Assembly (NCBI RefSeq): GCF_000244915.1
Contig: NZ_CM001442.1
Location: 3,038,001 to 3,102,000, forward strand
Direction of reading: 5' to 3'
Length of the DNA: 64,000 bases
From: Bradyrhizobium sp. WSM471
Lineage (GTDB): Bacteria > Pseudomonadota > Alphaproteobacteria > Rhizobiales > Xanthobacteraceae
This document shows positions 8,401 through 16,076 of this stretch, one piece after another. Position 1 is the first letter of the stretch. Each line of letters begins with the position of its first letter. Position numbers and translations under genes: made by a program. The notes beneath the pieces were generated by a model. The model saw only the letters and a list, made by a program, of their open reading frames with translations. It was not told the origin of the DNA and did not search any database.

Positions 8401-9723
8401 CTACTCGTGGCGATGCATCGCGGAGGCGTGCTTGGTGTCGCGCATGGTAGAATAGATCACCAGCGACAGGAAGATGATGCTGGCAAGATAGTAGTAGAAC
8501 CACGCCTCATGCCCGATGCTCTTGAAATAGAGCGCGATCGCCGGCGCCGTGCCGCCGAACATCGAGACGGTGATCGCATAAGGCAGGCCGACGCCGAGGG
8601 CGCGGACATTGGTCGGGAACAGCTCGGCCTTCACTACCGCGTTGATCGAGGTGTATCCGGCAACGAACAGCCAGGCCGCGCAGATCAGGATGAACGCAAT
8701 GAAGGGCGACTTGGTCTCCTTCAGCGTCATCAGGAGCGGCACGGTGGCGAGCGTGCCAGCGACGCCGAAGAAGATCAGCAGCGGCTTGCGGCCGATCTTG
8801 TCGGAGATGGCGCCATAGATCGGCTGCAGGATGGTCGCGAAGATCAGCGTGCCGAAGATCACGAACGTGGTCTGGTCCTCGGTCAACCCCACCGAAAGCT
8901 TGACGAAGGTCTGCATATAGGTGGTGAAAGTGTAGAACGCCGCGGTGCCGCCCGCGGTCAAGCCGACCACCAGGAGCAACTCGCGGGGATAGCGCAGCAA
9001 ATTGGTGAGCGAGCCGGTCGGCTTTACCACCTTCCTGGCTTCTTCGAAGGCCTCGGTCTCGTGCAAGCCGCGCCGCATCACCGCGGCAAAGATCGCGAGC
9101 GCCGCACCGATCGCAAACGGGATGCGCCAGCCCCAGGCTCTCAGTTCCTCCGGCGTGAGGAAGATCTTTTGCAGAGCCAACAGTACGATGATCGCGGTGA
9201 GCTGGCCGCCGATCAGGGTGACGTATTGGAAGCTCGAATAGAAGCCGCGATGCTTGGGGTCGGCGACCTCGCTGAGATAGGTGGCGCTGGCGCCGTATTC
9301 GCCGCCGAGACTCAAGCCTTCGATGACGCGGGCGAGCGCCAGGATCACCGGTGCGGCGAAGCCGATCGTGGCGTAGGTCGGCGTCAACGCGATGATCAGC
9401 GAGCCGAAGCACATGAAGACGACCGACAGCGTCAGCGAGATGCGCCGCCCGTAATGATCGGCGATATAGCCGAATAGCCAGCCGCCCAGGGGCCGCATCA
9501 GGAAGGTCGCTGCGAATACGACGGCGACATTCAATTGCTGGACGACGGGGTCGTTGCCGGGAAAGAAGGCGGGAGCGAAATAGAGCGCAAACGCGGTGTA
9601 GGCGTAGAAGTCGTACCACTCGACCAAATTGCCGATCGAGCCGATGAAGATCGCCTTGATCCGGCGCTTGGCGTCGGCAACGTCAATGTGGTCGGAGGCC
9701 GGTCGCGTTAGTTGCTCAGTCAC
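8401..9723 (-). CDS. MHS-family MFS symporter (alpha-ketoglutarate/dicarboxylate permease-like)
   Basis: A 440-residue, 12-segment major facilitator of the metabolite:H+ symporter group, to which KgtP and ProP belong. Recognisable features are GNLVEWYDFYAY at the first membrane helix, the loop GYIADHYGRR, and EGLSLGGEYGASATYL in helix 4-5. The start is GTG 9723 with a GGAGAGG sequence upstream. A carboxylate such as a keto- or hydroxy-acid is the probable substrate. It sits between the P450 (33-base gap) and the molybdoenzyme, which suggests that the operon imports its own substrate. Confidence 0.9.
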   Translation of the reverse strand: MTEQLTRPASDHIDVADAKRRIKAIFIGSIGNLVEWYDFYAYTAFALYFAPAFFPGNDPVVQQLNVAVVFAATFLMRPLGGWLFGYIADHYGRRISLTLSVVFMCFGSLIIALTPTYATIGFAAPVILALARVIEGLSLGGEYGASATYLSEVADPKHRGFYSSFQYVTLIGGQLTAIIVLLALQKIFLTPEELRAWGWRIPFAIGAALAIFAAVMRRGLHETEAFEEARKVVKPTGSLTNLLRYPRELLLVVGLTAGGTAAFYTFTTYMQTFVKLSVGLTEDQTTFVIFGTLIFATILQPIYGAISDKIGRKPLLIFFGVAGTLATVPLLMTLKETKSPFIAFILICAAWLFVAGYTSINAVVKAELFPTNVRALGVGLPYAITVSMFGGTAPAIALYFKSIGHEAWFYYYLASIIFLSLVIYSTMRDTKHASAMHRHE

Positions 9724-9756
9724 GTCCGGCCTCTCCGTATCGCTGTTTGGAGAGGT

Positions 9757-10980
9757 CTACATCGCCTTTCCAAGCAAAAATGGCAACTGGCGGGGACCTC
9801 TGACGGTTCCCTGTGACCAGGTCACCGTGCCTGCCGGATCGAGGGCGAAGTCCGGAATTCGCTTCAGCCATTCCTCCAGTGCAACCTGCATTTCCATGCG
9901 CGCAAGGTTCGAGCCGACGCAGCGGTGGATGCCGAGGCCGAAGGCGGCGTGCCGGTTCTCGCGGCGGTCAATCACGACCTTGTCAGCATCCGGAAACATT
10001 TTCGGGTCACGGTTGGCGGCCGGGAAGGACAGCAGCACCATGTTGCCCGCCTTGACCGGGCAGCCGGAAATCGTGGTCTCCTTGACCACTTCGCGCGCCA
10101 TCGTCACCGGCGAATAGGCGCGCAGCAGCTCCTCCACCGCGGTCGGGATCAACCCGGGCTCGGCGACCAGGCGCTCGCGGTCGGCGGGCGTCCGGGCGAG
10201 GTGCCAGAGCGAGGAGCCGATCGCGCTCCAGGTGGTGTCGATGCCGGCAATCAGGAGCAGGCGCAGCGAGCCCAGCACGTGTGAATCCTCGAGCGGGTTG
10301 CCGTCCTTGTCCCTGGCATTCATCAGGTAGGAAATAAGATCGTCGGTCGGCTTGGTCTTGCGCGCCTCGATATGGCCGCTGAAATAGACGGTCATCTCCT
10401 GCACCGCCTGGAGCAGCGTGTTTTCGTCCTTGATGCCAAGTTCCAGGATCATGTGGATCCAGCGGATGAAGAGATCGCTGTCTGTCTCGGGGATGCCGAG
10501 CATGTGTGCGATCGCGCGAACCGGAATGTGCTTGGTGTAGCGCTCTGCCGCGTCCAGTCGGCCTTCAGCGATGAAACCGTCGATCAACTCGTTACAGATC
10601 GCGCGCACCCGCGGCTCCAGCTTCTTCATCGCGTCCGGCGTGAACGGCGGCAGCAGCAATTGCTTGGCTGGCTTGTGCACCGGCGGATCGGACGTGATCG
10701 GCGGGGCGGAGTTTCTGCTGGTGATCTCCGGCCGAACGTCGCGGACGATGATGCGGCGTGAGGAGAAATGCTCGCTGTCGTTGGCGATCTCGCGCACCGC
10801 TTCATAGGTCGTCGGCAGGTAGCAGCCGAGGAAGCGCTCGGTGTGCACGACCGGGCTTGCGGCGCGCAGCTCGTCCCAGATCGGGAAGGGATCTTCGGTC
10901 CATTGCGGATCGGTGTGGTCGAAATCATGGACCCAGTCGGTCACGGGCGGATGGGCGGCGGGCTGGCTGATGTCGGACAT
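9757..10980 (-). CDS. Bacterial class I cytochrome P450
   Basis: A soluble 407-residue P450. The I-helix oxygen-binding motif is LLIAGIDTTWS, the K-helix ExxR is EELLR, and the heme loop is FGLGIHRCVGSNLAR with the axial thiolate at Cys354. No membrane anchor is present, as in bacterial class I enzymes fed by a ferredoxin. ATG 10980 (MSDISQPAAHPP) is the natural start; upstream extension has no P450 similarity. The partner ferredoxin gene lies 56 bases upstream on the same strand, but no ferredoxin reductase is in the window. The substrate is unknown. Confidence 0.93.
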   Translation of the reverse strand: MSDISQPAAHPPVTDWVHDFDHTDPQWTEDPFPIWDELRAASPVVHTERFLGCYLPTTYEAVREIANDSEHFSSRRIIVRDVRPEITSRNSAPPITSDPPVHKPAKQLLLPPFTPDAMKKLEPRVRAICNELIDGFIAEGRLDAAERYTKHIPVRAIAHMLGIPETDSDLFIRWIHMILELGIKDENTLLQAVQEMTVYFSGHIEARKTKPTDDLISYLMNARDKDGNPLEDSHVLGSLRLLLIAGIDTTWSAIGSSLWHLARTPADRERLVAEPGLIPTAVEELLRAYSPVTMAREVVKETTISGCPVKAGNMVLLSFPAANRDPKMFPDADKVVIDRRENRHAAFGLGIHRCVGSNLARMEMQVALEEWLKRIPDFALDPAGTVTWSQGTVRGPRQLPFLLGKAM

Positions 10981-11036
10981 CTGGAAATCCCTTGGGGCTC
11001 GTGGTCGCGGAAGGCACGCGGGCGGCAGCGGCTGCG

Positions 11037-11246
11037 CTACTCCTCGATCACGTCGATTGCGATTTCCGGACAATTGGATTTGGCAAGCCAGGCCTTGTCT
11101 TCGAGGCCGGGCGGGACGGTGCCGTCGCCGGCTTCGTGGGCGTTGCCGTATTCGTCGAGCTCGAACAGCTCCGGCGCCAGCGCCTTGCAGCGCGCGTGCC
11201 CCTGGCATTTGTCCGGATCGACGTGAACCCTCAGTCGCTCTGTCAT
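11037..11246 (-). CDS. P450-associated [3Fe-4S]-type ferredoxin
   Basis: A 69-residue ferredoxin with the spacing C-x5-C (DKCQGHARCKALAP) followed by a distal CP pair (SNCPEIAI). This is the three-cysteine pattern of single [3Fe-4S] ferredoxins that donate electrons to bacterial P450s. The non-cysteine residue (His) replaces the fourth ligand. ATG 11246 is preferred; an in-frame ATG at 11288 would add 14 residues without family similarity. It is the first gene of the minus-strand unit running through P450, MHS permease, molybdoenzyme and hydrolase-OsmC, and is divergent from the TetR gene. Confidence 0.9.
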   Translation of the reverse strand: MTERLRVHVDPDKCQGHARCKALAPELFELDEYGNAHEAGDGTVPPGLEDKAWLAKSNCPEIAIDVIEE

Positions 11247-11315
11247 GGCGGCTTCCTCGGTCGTGTGCGCCCCGGTCGAAGCCGGCACGCGCTCCCATTT
11301 GAGTTCTTGTTCAAG

Positions 11316-11371
11316 TTATAGGCTATTACATTCGCGGCAGGCTTCCCCTGTCAAGCGCAAACTTATAGGCT
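11316..11371. promoter_or_regulatory. Candidate TetR operator pair in divergent promoter
   Basis: The 9-mer TTATAGGCT occurs at 11316-11324 and again at 11363-11371, 47 bases apart. The first copy is within an imperfect palindrome of the form TnATAGnCTATnA (11316-11328). It lies between the ferredoxin and TetR starts, where an autoregulating TetR would bind. Binding is inferred only. Confidence 0.4.
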
Positions 11372-11380
11372 CTGCGCAAG

Positions 11381-12028
11381 ATGCGTTCACAACTTGCCCG
11401 CAAGCCCGAGAATACCTACCACCATGGCGATCTCCGCGACGCCTTGATCAAGGCCGCGCTGCGCGAAGCCGAGCAGGGCGGGACGGAGGCGATCAGCATC
11501 AAGGCGCTTGCAAAGCAGCTGGGCGTCTCGCAGCCGGCGCCCTACCGGCATTTTGCCGATCGCGAGGCGCTGCTAACGGCGGTGACGGCGGAGGCGTTCC
11601 GGCAACTCAGCGGGATCTTGCGGGCGGCGATGGCAAAGCCGTCGAAGCGCTCGAAACTGTCGCTGCTGGCCCAGGCGACGCTGGATTTCGGCTTACGGCG
11701 CAATGGCATCTACCGCTTGATGTTCGCCTCGCGCACGGTGTCGTGTGCGGCGAAAGGCAGCGAGCTGCACGAAGCGACGCGCGAAACCTTTGCGCTCGTG
11801 GTCGAAGCGCTGGAAGCTCCGGCAGTTGATTACTTGCGCGAGCGGCAGGCGCTCAAGATCTGGGCGGCGGTGCACGGCGTGGTGATGTTGGCTGAGCAGG
11901 GACTGTTCACCGGCGAGGCGGCCCATGCCACGCGCGAGGACCTTGTCGAGGATTTTGTCAGCGAAACCAAGGTCGCGCTTGCGGCGGCGATCAAGGGCGC
12001 GCGACGCCGGAAAAAGGCCGGCGCTTAA
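11381..12028 (+). CDS. TetR/AcrR-family transcriptional regulator
   Basis: A 215-residue regulator with an N-terminal helix-turn-helix (about residues 38-62: ISIKALAKQLGVSQPAPYRHF, with the typical Y-RHF recognition end). The C-terminal helical domain resembles the WHG/TetR_C group. It is divergent from the ferredoxin-P450 operon, with 134 bases between starts, and so is the likely local repressor of that operon. The 3' end overlaps the convergent racemase-like gene by 4 bases. The ligand cannot be deduced. Confidence 0.9.
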   Translation: MRSQLARKPENTYHHGDLRDALIKAALREAEQGGTEAISIKALAKQLGVSQPAPYRHFADREALLTAVTAEAFRQLSGILRAAMAKPSKRSKLSLLAQATLDFGLRRNGIYRLMFASRTVSCAAKGSELHEATRETFALVVEALEAPAVDYLRERQALKIWAAVHGVVMLAEQGLFTGEAAHATREDLVEDFVSETKVALAAAIKGARRRKKAGA

Positions 12029-12675
12029 GCCTTCGCCGCCAACAGCTTCATCAGCTTCTCGACGGCGCTGTCAGGCGTCGTCACCACAGCGCGGCCGGTG
12101 GCTTCTGCCACGAGGGGCGCAGTTGCCGCGATGCTGAACTGCGCGAGCGCGACGACGTCGCAATCGCGCAAATCGCGTGCGGCTTCCACGATCAGCCGGT
12201 CATGCGTAGCGCGGTCGCCGCGGTCGAGCGCGGCCAGCGCGCCTTCGGCAAGCTTCGGTACGATCTGGACGGAGGAAGGAAACTCCGGCGGCATCGAGGC
12301 CAGCGTCGGCGGGAAGGTCGAGAGCAGGCCGATGCGCTGGCCCATCGTCACCGCCCGTTCGATCATGGCTTCGTTCGGCTTGAGCACCGGCATCGGCGCA
12401 TGCGCGCGCGCGACCGCCTCGATGCAGGGACCGAAGGCCGAGCAGGTGAACAGGATCGCATCCGCGCCTGTTGCCGCGGCGTAACGACCGAGCGCAAGAA
12501 AGCGTTCGGTCATGGCATCGTTGAGCTTGCCGTCACGCGCCAGATCCGACGACAGGCTGTCATCGAGCAGGTTCATCAGCCGCGCTTCCGGCCACGCCTT
12601 CGCGAACGCAGCTTCGATCGGAGCGATGGAATGCTTGAGGGCGTGGATCAGGGCGATGCGAGGAGACGTCGGCAT
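12025..12675 (-). CDS. Asp/Glu racemase-superfamily protein with one catalytic cysteine
   Basis: A 216-residue protein of the aspartate/glutamate/hydantoin racemase fold. The first catalytic region is clear (ILFTCSAFGPCIE, about residue 76-88). The second, normally a GCTG-like motif, reads VALAQFSIAA, so the second proton-relay cysteine is missing. Racemisation by the usual two-base mechanism is therefore doubtful; decarboxylase or isomerase activity is possible. It follows the solute-binding protein gene by 63 bases on the same strand and probably ends the operon that starts with the RpiR regulator. Confidence 0.8.
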   Translation of the reverse strand: MPTSPRIALIHALKHSIAPIEAAFAKAWPEARLMNLLDDSLSSDLARDGKLNDAMTERFLALGRYAAATGADAILFTCSAFGPCIEAVARAHAPMPVLKPNEAMIERAVTMGQRIGLLSTFPPTLASMPPEFPSSVQIVPKLAEGALAALDRGDRATHDRLIVEAARDLRDCDVVALAQFSIAATAPLVAEATGRAVVTTPDSAVEKLMKLLAAKA

Positions 12676-12738
12676 TGAACGTTACCTGATGGGAGGTCGC
12701 GTGCCCCGGACGCCGCGCGTCCGGGACACGCGAAGCGT

Positions 12739-13752
12739 TTACTTGAACGGCACCGCGTACATCAAGCCGCCCTTGCTCCAGAGGCCGTTGAGGCCGCGCT
12801 CGAGCTTGAGCGGGCTCGCCTTGCCGACATTCCGCTCGTAGATCTCGCCGTAATTGCCGGTGGCCTTGATGGCCGTGACCAGCCATTTGTTGTCGAGCCC
12901 GAGCCGCGAGCCGAGATCGCCGGAAGCACCGAGCAGGCGCTGGATCGCGGGCGTCGGCGACTTCGCCATCTCGTCGACATTGCCCTGTGTGACGCCAAGC
13001 TCTTCGGCCTCGATCAAGCCGTAATGCAGCCAGGTGATGATGTCGCTCCAGACCTCGTCGCCATTGCGGGTGAAGGGGCCGAGCGGCTCCTTGCTGATGG
13101 TCTGCGGCAGCACGACGTAGTCGGCCGCGTTCGGCGCCGCGGTCGTCACGGCGCCTGCGAGCGCGGAAGCGTCCTGGGTCATGGCATCGCAACGCCCGCC
13201 GAAGAAGGTCTGGTACATGGTGTCGACGCGGTCGAACACCAGTGGCTTCCAGTCGATGCCGTTGGCGCGGCCGTAGTCACCGAGCGTGACCTCATGCGTA
13301 GTGCCCTGCGCGACGCAGACGGTGGCGCCCTTGAGATCCTTGATCTCCTTCACGCCGAGGTCCTTCTTCACGACAAAGCCCTGACCGTCGTAGAAGTTGA
13401 TTGGGCCTTGCCGCAGGCCCAGCGTGACGCCGCGCAGATAGGTCTGCGTCGAGTTGCGGTAGAGCACGTCGATCTCGCCGGACTGGAGCGCGGTGAAGCG
13501 GTTCTGCGCGGTCAGCGAGACGTAGCGCACCTTGCTGGCATCGCCGAGCACGCCGGCGGCGAGCGCGCGGCAATAATCGACGTCGAGACCCTTGTAGTTG
13601 CCTTGCGAATCCGGCGCGGAGAAGCCGGCAAAACCGGCGCTGACGCCGCATATCAGCGTGCCGCGGCTTTTCACCGTGTCGAGCGTTGCCGCCGACGCGA
13701 CCACCGTCGATGCCGCGAGCACGCCGGCTATGATAACCACTCTTCTCATCAT
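12739..13752 (-). CDS. Polar amino acid ABC transporter periplasmic binding protein (AapJ-like)
   Basis: A 337-residue family 3 solute-binding protein. It begins with a Sec signal peptide (MMRRVVIIAGVLAASTVVASAA, cleavage after about residue 21-22) and then TLDTVKSRGTLICGVS, characteristic of general L-amino acid binding proteins. Two conserved cysteines in the N-lobe and the GDEVWSDIITW segment support the AapJ/BztA subgroup. The start ATG ATG (13752) is preceded by GGGGAG. It sits 12 bases after the aminotransferase gene. The cognate permeases are probably the pair at 16077-18373 on the other strand. Confidence 0.92.
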   Translation of the reverse strand: MMRRVVIIAGVLAASTVVASAATLDTVKSRGTLICGVSAGFAGFSAPDSQGNYKGLDVDYCRALAAGVLGDASKVRYVSLTAQNRFTALQSGEIDVLYRNSTQTYLRGVTLGLRQGPINFYDGQGFVVKKDLGVKEIKDLKGATVCVAQGTTHEVTLGDYGRANGIDWKPLVFDRVDTMYQTFFGGRCDAMTQDASALAGAVTTAAPNAADYVVLPQTISKEPLGPFTRNGDEVWSDIITWLHYGLIEAEELGVTQGNVDEMAKSPTPAIQRLLGASGDLGSRLGLDNKWLVTAIKATGNYGEIYERNVGKASPLKLERGLNGLWSKGGLMYAVPFK

Positions 13753-13764
13753 GCTATTCTCCCC

Positions 13765-15114
13765 TCAGTGATTGACACGACGCAATACGCTGTCGACGGC
13801 CGTGCCGAGCTTGTCGACGATCAGATCGATCTCCTCCGCGGAGGTGATATAGGGCGGCGCCAGCAGCACGTGGTCGCCACGGACGCCGTCCGCGGTGCCG
13901 CCGCCGGGATAGCAGCCGAGGCCGTTGGCGAAGGCCTCCGCCTTGATCTTCTGGTTCAGCTTCAGCGCGGGATCGAACGAGGTCCGGCTGGCGCGATCGG
14001 CGACGAGCTCGATGGCCCAGAACAGCCCGCGGCCCCTGATATCGCCGACATGGCGGTGATTGCCGAATCGCTCGGTGAGCCGCTGCTCGAGCTGCTTGCC
14101 GCGCTCCTTGACTCGGTCGAGCAGGCTGTCCTCGCGGATCACGTCCTGCACCGCGAGGGCGGCAGCGCAAGCGAGGGGATGAGCGAGATAAGTGTGGCCG
14201 TGCAGGAAGGCGCCCGAGCCTGAGCGGATTGTGTCGATGATCCTGCCGCTCGCGAGCATCGCGCCGATCGGCTGGTAGCCGCCGCCGAGGCCCTTGGCGA
14301 TCGCCTGGATGTCGGGCGCGATGCCTTCCTGCTCCCAGGCATGCGTGGTGCCGGTGCGGCCCATGCCGCACATGACCTCGTCGAGGATGAGCAGCGCGCC
14401 GTGTCGGTCGCAGATCTCGCGCACCGCCTTGAAGTAACCGTCCGGCGCCGTCACGGCACCTGCGGTGGCGCCGACGACGGGCTCGGCGAGGAACGCGGCG
14501 ACCGTATTGGGACCGAGGCGCTGAAACTCGGCTTCGAGCTCCGCCACAAGCCGGGCGACGAATTGCGCATCGGATTCGCCCTCGTGCTTCTCGTGATAGG
14601 CGAAGGCCGGGGTCACATGGCTGAAGGCGTCGGAGAGCAGCGGCGCATAGGGCGCACGCCGCCAGGCATTGCCGCCGGCGGCCAGCGCGCCGAGCGTGTT
14701 GCCGTGATAGCTCTGCCGCCGGGCGATGAAATGCTGCCGCTGCGGCTCGCCGCGTTCGATGAAATACTGCCGCGCGAGCTTGATGCTGGCCTCGATCGCC
14801 TCCGACCCGCCGCTGACGAAATAGGCGTAGGCGAGGCCGCCGGGCTCATGGCCGACCAGCGTCTCGGCAAGGGCCTCCGCCGGCTCGGACGAGAAGAAGG
14901 CTGTGTGGGCGTACGCCAGCGTCGAGGCCTGCTTCGTCATCGCCGCGATGACGCGTGGATGCTGGTGGCCGAGGCAAGAGACTGCCGCGCCGCCGGAGGC
15001 GTCGATCACGCGGCGTCCATCCTCGGCAAAGAGATAGACGCCTTCGCCGCCGATCGCCTTGGGCGGCGTTTCGCGCAGCGAGCGATGCAGCACGCGGCTG
15101 GTGCGAGCGGCCAT
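13765..15114 (-). CDS. Class III PLP-dependent aminotransferase
   Basis: A 449-residue class III (omega-amino acid type) aminotransferase. The pattern LLILDEVMCGMGRTG gives the PLP-ring aspartate, and AIAKGLGGGYQPIGAML gives the Schiff-base lysine at about residue 274. The opening LHRSLRETPPKAIGGEGVYLFAEDG is typical. Substrates in this class range from omega-amino acids to 2,2-dialkylglycine, so specificity is open. It begins 3 bases after the RpiR gene stop and precedes the binding-protein gene, which suggests it transaminates whatever the transporter imports. Confidence 0.91.
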   Translation of the reverse strand: MAARTSRVLHRSLRETPPKAIGGEGVYLFAEDGRRVIDASGGAAVSCLGHQHPRVIAAMTKQASTLAYAHTAFFSSEPAEALAETLVGHEPGGLAYAYFVSGGSEAIEASIKLARQYFIERGEPQRQHFIARRQSYHGNTLGALAAGGNAWRRAPYAPLLSDAFSHVTPAFAYHEKHEGESDAQFVARLVAELEAEFQRLGPNTVAAFLAEPVVGATAGAVTAPDGYFKAVREICDRHGALLILDEVMCGMGRTGTTHAWEQEGIAPDIQAIAKGLGGGYQPIGAMLASGRIIDTIRSGSGAFLHGHTYLAHPLACAAALAVQDVIREDSLLDRVKERGKQLEQRLTERFGNHRHVGDIRGRGLFWAIELVADRASRTSFDPALKLNQKIKAEAFANGLGCYPGGGTADGVRGDHVLLAPPYITSAEEIDLIVDKLGTAVDSVLRRVNH

Positions 15115-15117
15115 GGG

Positions 15118-15990
15118 TCAACCTTTCTCTGAAACGTAAGTTGAGGCCGCGGCCAGCCGCGCCTCGGTATTCTCCAGGCGCTTCTTCGCCGCCGTGCCGC
15201 CGAGCGAAAACGTCACGGCGGCGAGCGATTGCGCGATGGCAATGGCGCCGGTGAGGCTCGGGAAAAAGCCGGGAGAGGAGGCCGCCTCGAACAGCAGCAC
15301 GTGGTCGGCGCCTTCAGCCATCGGCGCCGAAGGGCTATCGGCGATCGCGATCAAGGCCGCGCCGGAGCGATAGGCGGCCTGCGCAACCCGGACGCTCGCA
15401 TGGGTGTAGGGCATGAAGCCGACGACGATGACGGCCTCGCCGGGCCGGAACGCGCCCATGTCGAGATCATCGGGGCCGGACGCGCCGACGAGTTGCACCT
15501 GTTCGGGACGAAACAGCCGGAGCTCGTAGTTCAACAGTTCCGCGACGCTGCGGCAGCTTCGGTAGCCGGTGATCCAGATCCGCTTTGCGTCGTGCAGCGC
15601 GCGCGCCGCCTCCGTAATCGGCTGGGCCGGGATGCGCGGAAGGCCGGCGGCCTCGGCCTCCAGCTTTTCGGTGACGAGCGCGACATCGGCGTTCGGGCCG
15701 TGGCGTCGGCTCCGGGCGCGGCCGGAGAACGGCGCAATCTGCGAAGGCCGCCGTGCCTCCGTCAACGCCGCACGCAACTCATCCCAGCCCGAATAGCCGA
15801 TCGCCTTGGCAAGCCGCGTGAACGCGGCGGGATCGGCACCGGCAACCGCTGCGAGATCGCGCATCGAACGCGTCGTGGCGTCGTAATCATTGGCCGCGAC
15901 GAAACGCCCGACCTCCTGCAACCGCATCGGAAGCGATGGCAATGCAATGCGCAGTTCGCTCAGCGGCGAGGATTTCGCGGGCTCGGCCAT
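15118..15990 (-). CDS. MurR/RpiR-family transcriptional regulator
   Basis: A 290-residue regulator with an N-terminal HTH_6 domain (about residues 15-75, including TRSMRDLAAVAGADPAAFTRLAKA) and a C-terminal SIS sugar-phosphate-binding fold (about 125-255, with ITGYRSCRSVAELLNY). Family members usually sense phosphosugars; here the neighbourhood is amino acid uptake. It is the first gene of the minus operon and is divergent from the permeases. A perfect inverted repeat just upstream of its ATG is a likely binding site and would allow autoregulation as well as control of both strands. Confidence 0.9.
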   Translation of the reverse strand: MAEPAKSSPLSELRIALPSLPMRLQEVGRFVAANDYDATTRSMRDLAAVAGADPAAFTRLAKAIGYSGWDELRAALTEARRPSQIAPFSGRARSRRHGPNADVALVTEKLEAEAAGLPRIPAQPITEAARALHDAKRIWITGYRSCRSVAELLNYELRLFRPEQVQLVGASGPDDLDMGAFRPGEAVIVVGFMPYTHASVRVAQAAYRSGAALIAIADSPSAPMAEGADHVLLFEAASSPGFFPSLTGAIAIAQSLAAVTFSLGGTAAKKRLENTEARLAAASTYVSEKG

Positions 15991-15998
15991 GAAACATT

Positions 15999-16027
15999 TG
16001 TTGCACGAAGCAGAGTTTGGTGCAACA
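15999..16027. promoter_or_regulatory. Inverted repeat, candidate RpiR operator
   Basis: TGTTGCAC at 15999-16006 and GTGCAACA at 16020-16027 form a perfect 8-base inverted repeat with a 13-base spacer. It begins 8 bases upstream of the rpiR-like ATG and 50 bases upstream of the permease start, so one bound regulator could govern both divergent units. Confidence 0.55.
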
Positions 16028-16076
16028 CTTGACGTACGCCGCCGGAAATCGTTGTCTCGAGAAGGATTTTTGTGCT

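Noticed and set aside
7729..9477. A 582-codon plus-strand open frame
   Set aside because: It is a shadow of the molybdoenzyme and MHS permease genes; the minus strand has full family motifs.
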